Source of the DNA: Bifidobacterium sp.
Lineage (GTDB): Bacteria > Actinomycetota > Actinomycetes > Actinomycetales > Bifidobacteriaceae
DNA: 64,000 nt
Assembly (NCBI GenBank): GCA_024104275.1
Contig: JAGGHK010000003.1
Span: forward strand, 62,001 to 126,000
Direction: 5' to 3'
In this document: piece after piece, positions 27,701 to 36,730 of the stretch
Layout of the letters: each line of letters opens with the position of its first letter
Position numbering within the stretch: the first letter of the stretch is position 1
Position numbers and translations under genes: made by a program
Notes under the pieces: generated by a model
The model's database searches: none
Told to the model about the DNA's origin: nothing
The model's input: only the letters and a program-made list of their open reading frames with translations

Positions 27701-30700
27701 AGATTCGCGTGGGCGTCTACAAGGGCACTTCGGATTCCGGCGTGTACGCGCGAGACGACCAGGTGATGCTGCGGCCCAACACCGAGGCGAACGTGCCGGT
27801 GGCGCAGAACGACATCTCCGGCGACAACACCGATCTCACCGTGGACAAGAACCTGCAGATGCAAGGCATCACCGGGGCAAGTGTGGCCGACAACATGATT
27901 TCCTTCAAGACGCCGGCACAGGCCGGAACGTCATATATCGTCTACACCGTCAAAGACAAGGCAGGACTAACCGATACCGCCACGCTGACCGTGATCACCG
28001 ATCCGAACGCACCCATCGAACCGCCCACCGCCTACGATTACCGCGTGCCTTCCGCCGCGACGCTCGACAAGAAATCCGTCGATGTCGACCTTTCGCAATG
28101 GATCGCGAACCCCTCCGGCACCGCCGACGAGCTCAAGGTCGACATCGACCCCACAGCCACCGACCACGCCCGCGTCAAGGGCGGGGCGAAGTCGACCACG
28201 GTGAGCGTCGATCTGACCGACGAGGCGCGCAGTGTGCCGTACACGGTGACGAACACCACCTATCACATCACCTCCACGGCCTTTGTGCAGGTGCCGCAGT
28301 ACGGCGTCTTCCCGCCGACGCTTCGTCCGAAGGCCCCGCCGATCAGGGTCAATGCGAAGCGCAGCGTCAATATCAACCTCGCCGATTATGTGCGCGTCGG
28401 ACCCGGCAAGACCGCTTACGTCGACAAGGATTCGATCAGCGCCACCAAAAGCGATAATTCCGATTATTACGTCAACGACCAGACCATGAAGTTCACCGCA
28501 CCGAAGGACTACGCCGGCCCGGCCTCCATCACCTTTACTGTTTCAGACGGCAAGCGCGACGACAACAGCAAGGACAAGAACGGTTCCAAGCAGGCCAAGA
28601 TCATCAATACGTCGGTGCTCACCCTGCCGATCACCGTCATCGGCCGCAACGTGCCGCCGCCCACCTTCTCCTCTTCCACCATCAGCGTCGCGGCCGGAGA
28701 AGAAGCCAAAACCATCGACCTGACGGCCCTGACCCACGCCCCCAGCGGACTGGACGAGGACGAAAAGGACTATTCCTATTCCGGCGGCGAGGCCTCCGGT
28801 TCCATCGAATCGCATTTGACCAGCGGCGGCAAACTCACCTTGAAGGCGCCGACCGATGCCGCAGTGGGCTCGATGGCGAGCATTCCCATCACCATCAAAT
28901 ATTCCAATGGCACCGTTTCCGCAGGGCTCACGGCGCAAGTGGTGCAATCCACCCGTCCGCTTGCCAAGATCTCCGGGGTCAGCAAGCGCATGAACGCGGG
29001 AGACAGCACCACCGTCAATATCCTCGACGGCGCATTCAACCCGTTCCCCAATTCGGCGCTGACGGTGGTAAGCTGTCAGGCCGATGACACCTCGAAACTC
29101 AAGATTGACTGCGGCTCCAAAGGCTCCATCGGCATCCACGCGGCAGCCGATATCGGAGCCTCGTCGAACACGGTCGTCGTCAATGTCCAGGACGCCACCA
29201 AGACCAAGGAACGCGAGGTCAGCGCCACCATCACCATCTCGATCATCGACAAGCCGGCCCCGCCGCTGCTCTCCCCGGTCGCCGGCCAGCCCGCCGACGG
29301 CGCGGTGAACCTGAGCTGGACTCCCGGTTCGGCCAACGGCAGCCCCATCAGCGACTACGAAGTGGACTACAACGGCCAGACCAAGTCGTGCGGCGCCGTG
29401 ACCACCTGCGACGTGACCGGCCTGACGAATGGCAAGACCTACAGCTTCAGCGTCAAGGCCAAGAACGAGGCCGGCTGGTCGAAGCCGTCGAACAGCGTCG
29501 ACGCCATGCCCGACAAGGTGCCCGACGCCCCGAGCGGCATCAAGGTCGACGGCGACTATCAGAAAGTCACCGTCAGCTGGGACGCCGCAAGCTACACCGG
29601 CACCAAGCCCGACGACTATCTCGTCACCTTGAGCGACGGCCAATCCAAACACACCAACGGCACCAGCCAAAGCATTTCATTCCCCATCGGCAATGGGGCC
29701 ATCAGCGACGGAACCACCATCAGCGCGAAGGTCCGCGGCCACAATCGAGCCGGCGACGGCCTCGTGGGCGATTCTTCGAACTCCGGCACTCCTTGGGGCG
29801 ACCCAGATGCTCCCACGGTAAAGCTGAGCCAACCGGACGAAGACCATATGAAGGTTGAAGCCACGGCCAACAATCTCCGTAACGCCGGCTGCAGCAGTAT
29901 CACCATCGAAGGCCATGGGACGTTCGCCTGCGACAAGGCAAGCACGACGTTCGGATTGTCTGAGCATGACTACGGCAACTCGATGAGTGTCAAAGCAACG
30001 CTCAAGCCCAAGAAAGACGCTTCCGATTCCTCTGCTACGAGCAACGCCTTCACCCCAAGCTACAAGGTCAAACAAGCCAAGAACGTCCAATTGAAACGCG
30101 ATGGAAACCAGTGCACTCTCAGCTGGGAAGGTAATGGCACCCTGACCGGATTCAACATCGGAGGATCCAAGACGGCAACCAAAGCCAAGGGCGACAGCTC
30201 CTTCTCATACACCATAGGCGCTTGGGAAAACTGCGGTTCCGAAACCGTGACACAAACACTCAACAGCTCTGTCGGATCTCCCGTCACGGCCACACCGGTC
30301 GGGGACCTTACCAACAAGGTGAAGGCCACCTTCAATGGCGTCTCTCTTGAATGGGGTTCCGACCATGACCACATCACTATTAAAGGGACTCCGCAGACAT
30401 TCGAACAAAGCGCTACGATTACCATCAATATTTGGTCTGGAAGCAATGAGCATACCTATAGCTGGCCGTCAACGTATCCTTCACTGGATGTATCCACCTT
30501 GCCTGATGCCAACAGCTATACCTGGCAAATCGTGGTAACTGGAACGGATTCCGCACTGAACAGCGACACGGGCGACCATGCCCAGCATCCTGTCAGCGGG
30601 GCGGGACGTAAGCCGGCACCAGTGGTTCCAAAGCCTCCGGCTCCATCCAACCCGCCCAGTGACACCAGCCATCATGACGACCATGACGGCGATGACGATC

Positions 30701-30840
30701 ATAACGGCGATGAAAACGAGAGCGGCGAAGACGAATCCGCCGAATCCCAAAGCCTCGTCGACTACTTCCCGACCCTGCAGAGGATGGTCATCCAGCGTAA
30801 TCTCGCTGCCGCCGCCAAAGCACAGGGAGTGACGCGATGA
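24730..30840 (+). CDS. fn3: Giant FN3/Ig-like repeat membrane-anchored surface protein
   Basis: A 2036-residue protein. A basic N-terminus and one membrane helix (about 32-52) orient the rest outside. Residues about 55-400 form a repeat-rich sensor-like region (TGNVWVGD, DRNGAVYGYRPADG) possibly a beta-propeller. Residues about 400-1500 are tandem Ig/cadherin-like beta domains with DPEGDPMTLVS, NDTDPMGGVLSV and DTDGDDDTLLG motifs. Two clear FN3 domains follow (about 1512-1597 and 1600-1690; DGAVNLSWTPGSANGSPIS, GLTNGKTYSFSVKAKNEAG). The tail has a His/Asp/Glu-rich run and ends VDYFPTLQRMVIQRN. FN3 proteins of this cluster in bifidobacteria are reported to bind host cytokines. ATG 24730 lies 6 bases after AGGAAG; the stop overlaps the next start. 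Confidence 0.92.
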   Translation: MKASRKPQGVHSIRLALKRLNSQTNRRWLTPVLVLLLLLGIVAGAIIINTLTRTHVHLDDGTVWVTSLKDRKAARFNVKLQQANGAVAPTTPTFDVSQHNDDVILSDGAKAQGIVASNLGIHGKAEVKNSTSTFTGGSTAAFLNHKTGNVWVGDSNNLDSIAPKTSAPQMQLGAHGLVAVDRNGAVYGYRPADGAVLKMDNAHSAPKPLKSISDGKERNADSFTVVGDRPVIAAKQSIMWEGGSAQIDSRGPVSLQAPAVDDAQGDWVAASARNGVFTIDFKHGNKTAAFMNKGTAEAAQPVSSKGCVYTAWSQQAHNYIRLCSADGAAEANQGKGESAKAQWQTLQSISPTSQLVFRTNHRLVVLNDVTNGNVWNPDQSNKVIKIQWRQIETKKTTNQQKNSDSANNQTQFKPTCSAKSGEIKAEDDNFGARVGGQQILDVLRNDEQTDCSVLHITKVGPVSGAGITVAPIYSGRYLQLDTTGATAGKTSFTYEINDGRGQSSSATVNLNITGGTVNQPPAQSDTPPEYDVEQGATFTVNALGSFTDPEGDPMTLVSAVAQNNNQVAISTRADGQLVFNTGSLTGGRVAVEVTVSDGMHTGTGLIYFSVRPANTLGAMIDAVTKNTTPDTSTTVELKQYVHGTSAQPPVLSAVNTPSGTTTSTNSADLSFTFKASNPGTYYVPYTISQGSVEAQGLARMEVQPVAGEAAKPIAANDVALLGADQTAIVEPLNNDTDPMGGVLSVTSVNVDPKLGIKTGLVAHKRVYLTARQIPTKPVKLSYTVANSAGSSRGTIVLQPPALTTANAAPKAANVTANVRTGGIVSVDVIDHVSHADGTTVKLQNTLQFSKKTFKGLVFVSGDDVRYQASNTPGVYPVTYTVRDNLGNAASGIITITVHAKDANNKPAPTPQDTQAQVAAGQKVRIPITLTGIDTDGDDDTLLGLGDKSPKMGRIDEVGANYMVYEAYSDSSGTDTFSYAVEDWTGQRAQAQIRVGVYKGTSDSGVYARDDQVMLRPNTEANVPVAQNDISGDNTDLTVDKNLQMQGITGASVADNMISFKTPAQAGTSYIVYTVKDKAGLTDTATLTVITDPNAPIEPPTAYDYRVPSAATLDKKSVDVDLSQWIANPSGTADELKVDIDPTATDHARVKGGAKSTTVSVDLTDEARSVPYTVTNTTYHITSTAFVQVPQYGVFPPTLRPKAPPIRVNAKRSVNINLADYVRVGPGKTAYVDKDSISATKSDNSDYYVNDQTMKFTAPKDYAGPASITFTVSDGKRDDNSKDKNGSKQAKIINTSVLTLPITVIGRNVPPPTFSSSTISVAAGEEAKTIDLTALTHAPSGLDEDEKDYSYSGGEASGSIESHLTSGGKLTLKAPTDAAVGSMASIPITIKYSNGTVSAGLTAQVVQSTRPLAKISGVSKRMNAGDSTTVNILDGAFNPFPNSALTVVSCQADDTSKLKIDCGSKGSIGIHAAADIGASSNTVVVNVQDATKTKEREVSATITISIIDKPAPPLLSPVAGQPADGAVNLSWTPGSANGSPISDYEVDYNGQTKSCGAVTTCDVTGLTNGKTYSFSVKAKNEAGWSKPSNSVDAMPDKVPDAPSGIKVDGDYQKVTVSWDAASYTGTKPDDYLVTLSDGQSKHTNGTSQSISFPIGNGAISDGTTISAKVRGHNRAGDGLVGDSSNSGTPWGDPDAPTVKLSQPDEDHMKVEATANNLRNAGCSSITIEGHGTFACDKASTTFGLSEHDYGNSMSVKATLKPKKDASDSSATSNAFTPSYKVKQAKNVQLKRDGNQCTLSWEGNGTLTGFNIGGSKTATKAKGDSSFSYTIGAWENCGSETVTQTLNSSVGSPVTATPVGDLTNKVKATFNGVSLEWGSDHDHITIKGTPQTFEQSATITINIWSGSNEHTYSWPSTYPSLDVSTLPDANSYTWQIVVTGTDSALNSDTGDHAQHPVSGAGRKPAPVVPKPPAPSNPPSDTSHHDDHDGDDDHNGDENESGEDESAESQSLVDYFPTLQRMVIQRNLAAAAKAQGVTR

Positions 30841-30992
30841 ATACAGCCATCAAGATGAATAATGTTGCCGCGGAATCGGCCATCCCTTTCTGCGGCGACA
30901 TTCGAGCACCCGAAAAGCGCAGCGGCCAGAGCAATCAATACATCATTATCAATCAATCGGCTCATCAAGCAATCATAAAGGAGAATCTATGA
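30837..30992 (+). CDS. 51-codon small ORF coupled to fn3 and moxR
   Basis: An ATG at 30837 overlaps the fn3 stop as ATGA. The frame runs 51 codons and stops at 30990-30992, overlapping the moxR ATG as ATGA too. The product begins MNTAIKMNNVAAESAIPFCG, has one Cys, no membrane helix, and ends AHQAIIKENL. The moxR ribosome site AAAGGAG lies inside its last codons. Overlap at both ends is how coupled operon genes look, and it leaves no untranslated gap between fn3 and moxR. It could also be only a passage for ribosomes that couples moxR to fn3. No family recognised. Confidence 0.5.
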   Translation: MNTAIKMNNVAAESAIPFCGDIRAPEKRSGQSNQYIIINQSAHQAIIKENL

Positions 30993-32539
30993 GCACGCAC
31001 AAGGCAGACCCGTCGAACGATGAGACGAAGATCTCGGACGCCACGCACTTATCGCAGGCCAACGTAGGCGACGACACGACGAATCACGGCAAAAGCGCGT
31101 TCCCCTCACTGCCGAAACGCTCGAAGCCAAAAAGCAAGCGGGAACCCAAGCACACCCCCACCGACCCGAGCGATGACAGCACCGTGCTCGGCTCCATCCA
31201 TGGCATCGGCGAGAACGAAGCCATCTCCGAGGAAACCGTGCTAAGCACTTCGATGCCCAAAGGCAGCGCCGAATCCCCGGCCCTGCCCGTCGAGAATCCA
31301 TCGGATGCCACGAATTCGTTGGACGGACAAACCGGCAACAGCTATATCGCCACTCCCGCCACGTCAGCGGCTACGAATCCAGCACCTACCGAAAGTAATA
31401 CATATACGTCCGACCAGACAGCAAACGCGCCGCAAAACGGATATCAGACATCGCCCGCAACGTCATATACAACCCCGGCCAGCAGCGTACAACCGCAGGC
31501 TTCGACCGAGCCTTCCGCCAGCCAGGACTCGCTTTCGGCCCCCTACGCCGCGGCATCGCCGGTTTCAAGCATCATCACGCCGCCGAAGGATTCCATCCTC
31601 GAGTTCAAGCGCTCCTTTGACGCGCTGGTCAACAACATCGGCAAGGTCGTCGTCGGCAAGCCCGAGCCCATCAAGCTGTGCGTCATCGCGCTGATGGTGG
31701 GCGGCCACGTCCTCTTGGAAGACAACCCCGGCACCGGCAAGACGCAGCTCGCCCGAGGCCTGGCCAATTCCATCGACACCTCGTTCAAGCGCATCCAGTT
31801 CACCCCCGACCTCCTCCCCAGCGACGTGGTCGGCGTGACCTTCTACGACCAGAAATCCGGCGAATTCGAGTTCCGCCAAGGCCCGATCTTCGCTTCCATC
31901 GTGCTGGCCGACGAGATCAACCGCGCCTCGCCGAAGACCCAGTCCGCACTGCTGGAAGTCATGGAGGAGCAGAAGACGACCGTCGACGGCAAGACCTACC
32001 CGATGCCGCAGCCGTTCATCGTCATCGCCACGCAGAACCCGCTGGAGCAGCTGGGCACCTACAAGCTGCCCGAGGCCCAGATGGACCGCTTCCTGATCAA
32101 GACCTCCGTGGGCGCGCCGGGCCACGACGTGTCGATCGGGATTTTGAAGGACATCGACATCACCGACCGCGCCGACACCGTTTCCGCCGTTTTGAGCGGC
32201 GACGACATCATCAGGCTGCGCAAGACCGCCAAGGACGTGCGCGTCGACGACCGTATTCTTGAATACATCGAGCGTCTGATCGAGGCGACAAGGCTGAGTG
32301 AAAAGCTGCGCGTGGGTTCCTCCATGCGTGGCGCGCTGGCACTGACCCGTTGCGCCCGCATCTGGGCCGCCGCCGACGCGCGCGACTACGTGCTCCCCGA
32401 CGACGTGCAGGACCTCGCCGTACCGGTACTCGCCCACCGCATCATCCTGAACGCCGAAACCGCATTCAAGGGCGAAACCGCCGAACAGGTCGTCGCGCAA
32501 ATCGTCGAGTCCGTCCCGGCCCCGGCCATGGGAGCCTGA
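30989..32539 (+). CDS. MoxR-type AAA+ ATPase with disordered N-terminal extension
   Basis: A 516-residue AAA+ ATPase of the MoxR group, chaperone-like ATPases that work with DUF58/VWA proteins. Residues 1-190 are Ser/Thr/Pro/Gln-rich and of low complexity, with many Thr residues that could be kinase targets. The ATPase core shows Walker A EDNPGTGKTQLARGLA near residue 245, Walker B LADEINRASPKTQSALLE near 303 and sensor VIATQNPLEQLGTYKLPEAQ. Usual MoxR length is about 320-350, so the extension is extra. ATG follows AAAGGAGAATCT. Next gene, DUF58, begins 10 bases on. Confidence 0.93.
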   Translation: MSTHKADPSNDETKISDATHLSQANVGDDTTNHGKSAFPSLPKRSKPKSKREPKHTPTDPSDDSTVLGSIHGIGENEAISEETVLSTSMPKGSAESPALPVENPSDATNSLDGQTGNSYIATPATSAATNPAPTESNTYTSDQTANAPQNGYQTSPATSYTTPASSVQPQASTEPSASQDSLSAPYAAASPVSSIITPPKDSILEFKRSFDALVNNIGKVVVGKPEPIKLCVIALMVGGHVLLEDNPGTGKTQLARGLANSIDTSFKRIQFTPDLLPSDVVGVTFYDQKSGEFEFRQGPIFASIVLADEINRASPKTQSALLEVMEEQKTTVDGKTYPMPQPFIVIATQNPLEQLGTYKLPEAQMDRFLIKTSVGAPGHDVSIGILKDIDITDRADTVSAVLSGDDIIRLRKTAKDVRVDDRILEYIERLIEATRLSEKLRVGSSMRGALALTRCARIWAAADARDYVLPDDVQDLAVPVLAHRIILNAETAFKGETAEQVVAQIVESVPAPAMGA

Positions 32540-32549
32540 AAGTAACGCC

Positions 32550-33917
32550 ATGCACTTTTCCCAAAACCGACACCAGCCGCAGGCGACGCCGCCAGTTTTC
32601 CCCGCATCCGCCCAGAACGGGGCCATGGCGGTAGACACAAGCGGCCAAAACCACAAAGGCCGTCGCCGCCTCAAAGGTCGCAGACCCAGCTTGGTACAAA
32701 AGAACACCCGCCTCGCGCACCTTTGGCTCAAGGTGCGGCACAACGCCGCACAACTGCGCAGGAAGCTGCCCGGTTGGCTTACGGCCTACGTTTCGCCGCT
32801 CGGCTGGTCGGTAACCGGCGTAGCCGTAGTCGCTTTGGCGGCGTACCCGGCGTTGGGATGGCACGAGCTGTTGGTCTGTGGCATGATCGGAGTGGTCATG
32901 CTGCTTTGTGGCATCGCCATGTCACTCGGCAATACAAAATTCCATGCGGCATTATCAGTTTCGGATAACCGCATCACCGTCGGCGATAGTGTCAAAGTCG
33001 ATGTCAATATCGCCAATCCCGGCAAAAGCCCGACCGTAAGCGTGCTCGGCGACCTGCCCATGGGCGAGATGCACCAACGCTTCCGCATCCCGTCCCTGGC
33101 CCCCGGCAAAGCCAAAGACGAGCAAGTGGAGTTCCGCGCCACTTCGCGCGCCATCCTTCCCGTGGGCCCGCTCAAGATCAGCAAGGGCGATCCTTTCGGC
33201 ATCGTACGCCACGAGCAGTCGCTTTCGCAGTCGGTTCAGGTCTATATCCATCCGAAAACCGTGTTCCTCAATACCCTTGATTCCGGTATTTTCCGCGACC
33301 TCGAAGGCAGCCCCTCCGGCCAGGTGGTCGACGACGACCTCGACTTCTACGGCCTGCGCGAATACCGTCCCGGCGACGACATGCGCAACGTCCATTGGCT
33401 TTCGTCGGCGAAAACCGGCACGATGATGGTGCGGCAGTACGAAGCCACCAAACGCACCGACACCTCCATCACCCTTGGCGTCAACCCTACGGATTACTCG
33501 ACCGAAGACGAATTCGAGCTGGCCGTGAGCGTCGCCGCCTCCATCGGCACCGAATGCCTGATTGAAGACCGGCCGCTGGCCATCCAAGCCGCCGAGGATT
33601 CCCAGATGCCGCGCGGGGTAATGCCGTTCCTCGACTGGATGAGCGGAGTCAAGCCGGATATGGACGAAAACCCGAATCTCGCCGTCGCCACCCTTGCCAC
33701 CAGCCCCAGCGCCTCCTTCTATTTCTTCGTGGTCGGTTCCGGCGCAAAACTCGAACGACTACGCCACATCGCCGCCGCGCTGAGCCGGGAATCCATCTGC
33801 GTCATGCTGCAGATCGACCCCATCGCCGGCAACGCCATCCATCAATACGATGACTTCACCCTGGCCACGCTTTCCTCCCTCGACGATCTTCCGTTGATCA
33901 TGGAGGCGCTGAAATGA
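32550..33917 (+). CDS. DUF58 membrane protein
   Basis: A 455-residue protein. A basic N-terminal 70 residues is followed by two membrane helices (about 90-130, VTGVAVVALAAYPALGW and LLVCGMIGVVMLLCGIAM). The DUF58 block YGLREYRPGDDMRNVHWLSS lies near residue 267, with MMVRQYE after it. DUF58 proteins are encoded beside MoxR ATPases and carry a VWA-like fold; function unknown. The ATG at 32550 lacks a strong ribosome site, and translation may be coupled to moxR. It overlaps the transglutaminase gene by ATGA. Confidence 0.9.
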   Translation: MHFSQNRHQPQATPPVFPASAQNGAMAVDTSGQNHKGRRRLKGRRPSLVQKNTRLAHLWLKVRHNAAQLRRKLPGWLTAYVSPLGWSVTGVAVVALAAYPALGWHELLVCGMIGVVMLLCGIAMSLGNTKFHAALSVSDNRITVGDSVKVDVNIANPGKSPTVSVLGDLPMGEMHQRFRIPSLAPGKAKDEQVEFRATSRAILPVGPLKISKGDPFGIVRHEQSLSQSVQVYIHPKTVFLNTLDSGIFRDLEGSPSGQVVDDDLDFYGLREYRPGDDMRNVHWLSSAKTGTMMVRQYEATKRTDTSITLGVNPTDYSTEDEFELAVSVAASIGTECLIEDRPLAIQAAEDSQMPRGVMPFLDWMSGVKPDMDENPNLAVATLATSPSASFYFFVVGSGAKLERLRHIAAALSRESICVMLQIDPIAGNAIHQYDDFTLATLSSLDDLPLIMEALK

Positions 33918-36730
33918 GTGGCACCAATCCTATGAGCGATTCCTTCAATACCGCAAGCCCGAACGCAAGCCAAAGCAACGGTTCCGGCTCCGCACAGGCC
34001 TCACTTCCCGATTTCACCGGCACGGGTGGCACCACCAACACCACCGGCACCTGGGCGAGCACGACCCGCACGCCAATCGCCTTGACCGCCACCAGCGACG
34101 GCCAGCGCCAGATATTCGTCAGCGTCCGGCGCCCTTGGGCCACCGCCGCCATCGGCGCCCTGCTTGTTGTCGTCGCAGTCTGCCTCAATTCCGCCAATCT
34201 CATCGACGTCTACGGCAACGTGCTGGTCTGGGCCATGGCAGCCGTTCCGGCCGCGTTGCTTGGTGCGTTGATTGCGCTGGCCGGGGTCAATCCGGCCTTG
34301 AAACTGTGGTGGCAGATCGTATTTCTGGTTTTCGCCCAGTTCCTCGTCGGCCCTATCATCGCGTTGAACGACACCACCATCGCACATATCGTGCCAAGCC
34401 TGCAGACCATCACCCAAGGCTTCACGCAGACCTTCGGCTCGTTCAAATACGTCATCGCGGTCATTCCCCCGCTGGGCAACGCCAACGGCAGCCTGATGGC
34501 GCTGTGGACACTGAACCTTTGGACGGCCTTCCTTGCCGGCGTTTTCGCTGTTTCGGTGAGCGACAAGATCAACCTCATCACCGTCTTCCCGTTGGCGATG
34601 AACCTTGCGGTGAGCGCCCTTCTGGGCACCGCCTACGGCACATTGCGTCCGGTATGCGGCATCATAGCCATGTTGGCATTGGTCGTGTGGCTCTCCTGGC
34701 GCTGGCAGTCCCTGGATATCCGTCGACCGATAAGTATGATAATAATAATCATCATTTCCGTCGGCCTGGCCTTTGGCGCGACCCTCATCGTTCCCCAGCA
34801 CCGCCTCACCCTGCGCGACCGCTACAACCCTCCACTCGACCCGCACCAATACACCAGCCCCTTAAGCGACATGCGTTCCTACGTCAAATACCACAAAAAA
34901 GAAACACTGGTTTCGGTTTCGGGGCTTCCCGCCGGCACGCCCGTACGACTTGCCGTGATGGACCGCTTCGACGGCAACGTCTGGAACCTTTCCGATTCCA
35001 CTGATGCCAGCGATTCCTCCGATTACCGCAAGATCGGCAGCGGCATCGCCAACAGTACTCAAGGGGAGCATTTCAAGGCCACCTTCAAGGTGCACAAAGG
35101 CTTCTCCGAGCAGTGGCTTCCCTTGGCTGGAACCGCTTCATCGATAGGTATGAATACCCAAGATTTTTATTACAATAACGGCACCCATTCGGCCATCGTA
35201 CCGAACACCGCACTGGGCGGGCAGACCTACACCGAATCCGGCGTCATCGCCGACCTGCCCACCCAGCAACAAATCGTGCACGCCCACGCTCAACGTATTA
35301 CGCAACCCGAGGCAAAGGACATCCCCGACAGCGCCAGCAAACTCGCCCCGGCACTCACCGGCAAACAATCCAGCGACGGCGCGACGGCCCAGACGCTCGC
35401 CACAGCGCTCAAAACCAAAGGCTGGTTCTCTCACGGCCTTGCCGGCGATTATCCGTCGCTTCCCGGTCACGGCAACTTCCGCATCGACTCCATGCTCGGC
35501 GGCACCGCGATGGTCGGCGACAGCGAGCAGTACGCTTCGACAATGGCGATGATGGCGCGCGAGCTGAATCTTCCCTCTCGCGTGGTGCTAGGTTTCATTC
35601 CGAAGGACAAGGACGGCAACATCTCTAAGTCCCGGACCACCCATGCCAAAAACGGCGAGACACAAACCGATTTCACCGGCAACGACATCGAGGCCTGGGT
35701 CGAGATCAATTTCAAGGATTACGGCTGGGTGCCCTTCTACCCCACGCCCAAGGAGACGAAGGTCCCCAACAAGAACCAGGACCTGACGCCGCCGAACCCG
35801 AAGACGCTCGTCCGTCAGCCTCCGGTGCCTCTGGTCGACCCGCTGCACGACCAGAACCAGGCGCGCGACCAGTCCTCGCTCGATGGCGCTGACGCCGGCG
35901 ACCAGAACGGCAACGCCACGTTGATGCGAATCCTCGCGATTGCGGAGAAGGTGGCCGTCTACGGCAGCCCGTTATGGATCATCCTTATTATTTGCGGACT
36001 GATTTTGCTCATCAAAGCCATCCAACTGGCCGTCATGGCCCGTCGCGGCAGTTCGGGGCAACGTATCGCCTCCGGTTGGAAGGCCATTGATATGCTTGCC
36101 GACCAGAGCGGCATCAAGACCTCCGGCACCCGACGACAACAGGTCGCCCAGATCGACAAGGCGTTGAAGGTTGCGAATGACCTCGCGACGGCAACGGCTA
36201 CGGACGCGAATGCTGCAACGACAAGCTCTGCGATGGCCGTCCCCGCAATGATTCCCGACGCGGGACAGGCTACAAGCCCCAAGACCCGAAAAGCCGCCGA
36301 AAAAGCAGCCAGGAAGGCCGCCAAGGCGCAAAAGAAGAAAGCCTTCAAGGGCCGTCCGATTGACATGGATCAGCTTAAACTGCTCTCCCGCGAGGCCGAT
36401 TGGGTCGCCTTCTCCGGCAAGAAACCCGACGAGACGGCTTCGGCGGATTACTGGAAGCGCGTCAAGGCTATGCGCAAGGCCATCCTTGCCGACCAGCCGC
36501 GCATGCGTCGTCTGCGTACCCGGCTTTCGCTCAAGGGCGTCTTCCACATGCCGCGCCTGAGTCTCAAACGGCTGAAGGACGCAGTGGCCAGGCGCATCAG
36601 CGCAACCAGGAAGAAACCGCGCAAAACCTCAAAGACGAATACCGCAAATGCCGCGAATACGACAAAAGACGCGTCTATACTGACAGGTGTGCATTCGAAG
36701 CGCAAGTCCAAGCCACGGAAAGGTCGCTGA
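33914..36730 (+). CDS. Transglutaminase-fold membrane protein lacking catalytic residues
   Basis: A 938-residue protein of the TgpA/transglutaminase-like group. About six membrane helices lie at residues 70-300, then a long external part, one more helix near 680-700 and a Lys-rich cytoplasmic tail. The transglutaminase core is at about 530-612. The usual Cys is Ser 537 (VGDSEQYAS), the usual His is Glu 593 (NDIEAWVEI) and the usual Asp is Tyr 609 (VPFYPTP). Fold-keeping residues (ARELNLPSRVVLGF, GWVPF) are retained. It is therefore probably a non-enzymatic peptidoglycan or protein-binding module. It overlaps both neighbours by 1-4 bases. Confidence 0.88.
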   Translation: MSGTNPMSDSFNTASPNASQSNGSGSAQASLPDFTGTGGTTNTTGTWASTTRTPIALTATSDGQRQIFVSVRRPWATAAIGALLVVVAVCLNSANLIDVYGNVLVWAMAAVPAALLGALIALAGVNPALKLWWQIVFLVFAQFLVGPIIALNDTTIAHIVPSLQTITQGFTQTFGSFKYVIAVIPPLGNANGSLMALWTLNLWTAFLAGVFAVSVSDKINLITVFPLAMNLAVSALLGTAYGTLRPVCGIIAMLALVVWLSWRWQSLDIRRPISMIIIIIISVGLAFGATLIVPQHRLTLRDRYNPPLDPHQYTSPLSDMRSYVKYHKKETLVSVSGLPAGTPVRLAVMDRFDGNVWNLSDSTDASDSSDYRKIGSGIANSTQGEHFKATFKVHKGFSEQWLPLAGTASSIGMNTQDFYYNNGTHSAIVPNTALGGQTYTESGVIADLPTQQQIVHAHAQRITQPEAKDIPDSASKLAPALTGKQSSDGATAQTLATALKTKGWFSHGLAGDYPSLPGHGNFRIDSMLGGTAMVGDSEQYASTMAMMARELNLPSRVVLGFIPKDKDGNISKSRTTHAKNGETQTDFTGNDIEAWVEINFKDYGWVPFYPTPKETKVPNKNQDLTPPNPKTLVRQPPVPLVDPLHDQNQARDQSSLDGADAGDQNGNATLMRILAIAEKVAVYGSPLWIILIICGLILLIKAIQLAVMARRGSSGQRIASGWKAIDMLADQSGIKTSGTRRQQVAQIDKALKVANDLATATATDANAATTSSAMAVPAMIPDAGQATSPKTRKAAEKAARKAAKAQKKKAFKGRPIDMDQLKLLSREADWVAFSGKKPDETASADYWKRVKAMRKAILADQPRMRRLRTRLSLKGVFHMPRLSLKRLKDAVARRISATRKKPRKTSKTNTANAANTTKDASILTGVHSKRKSKPRKGR

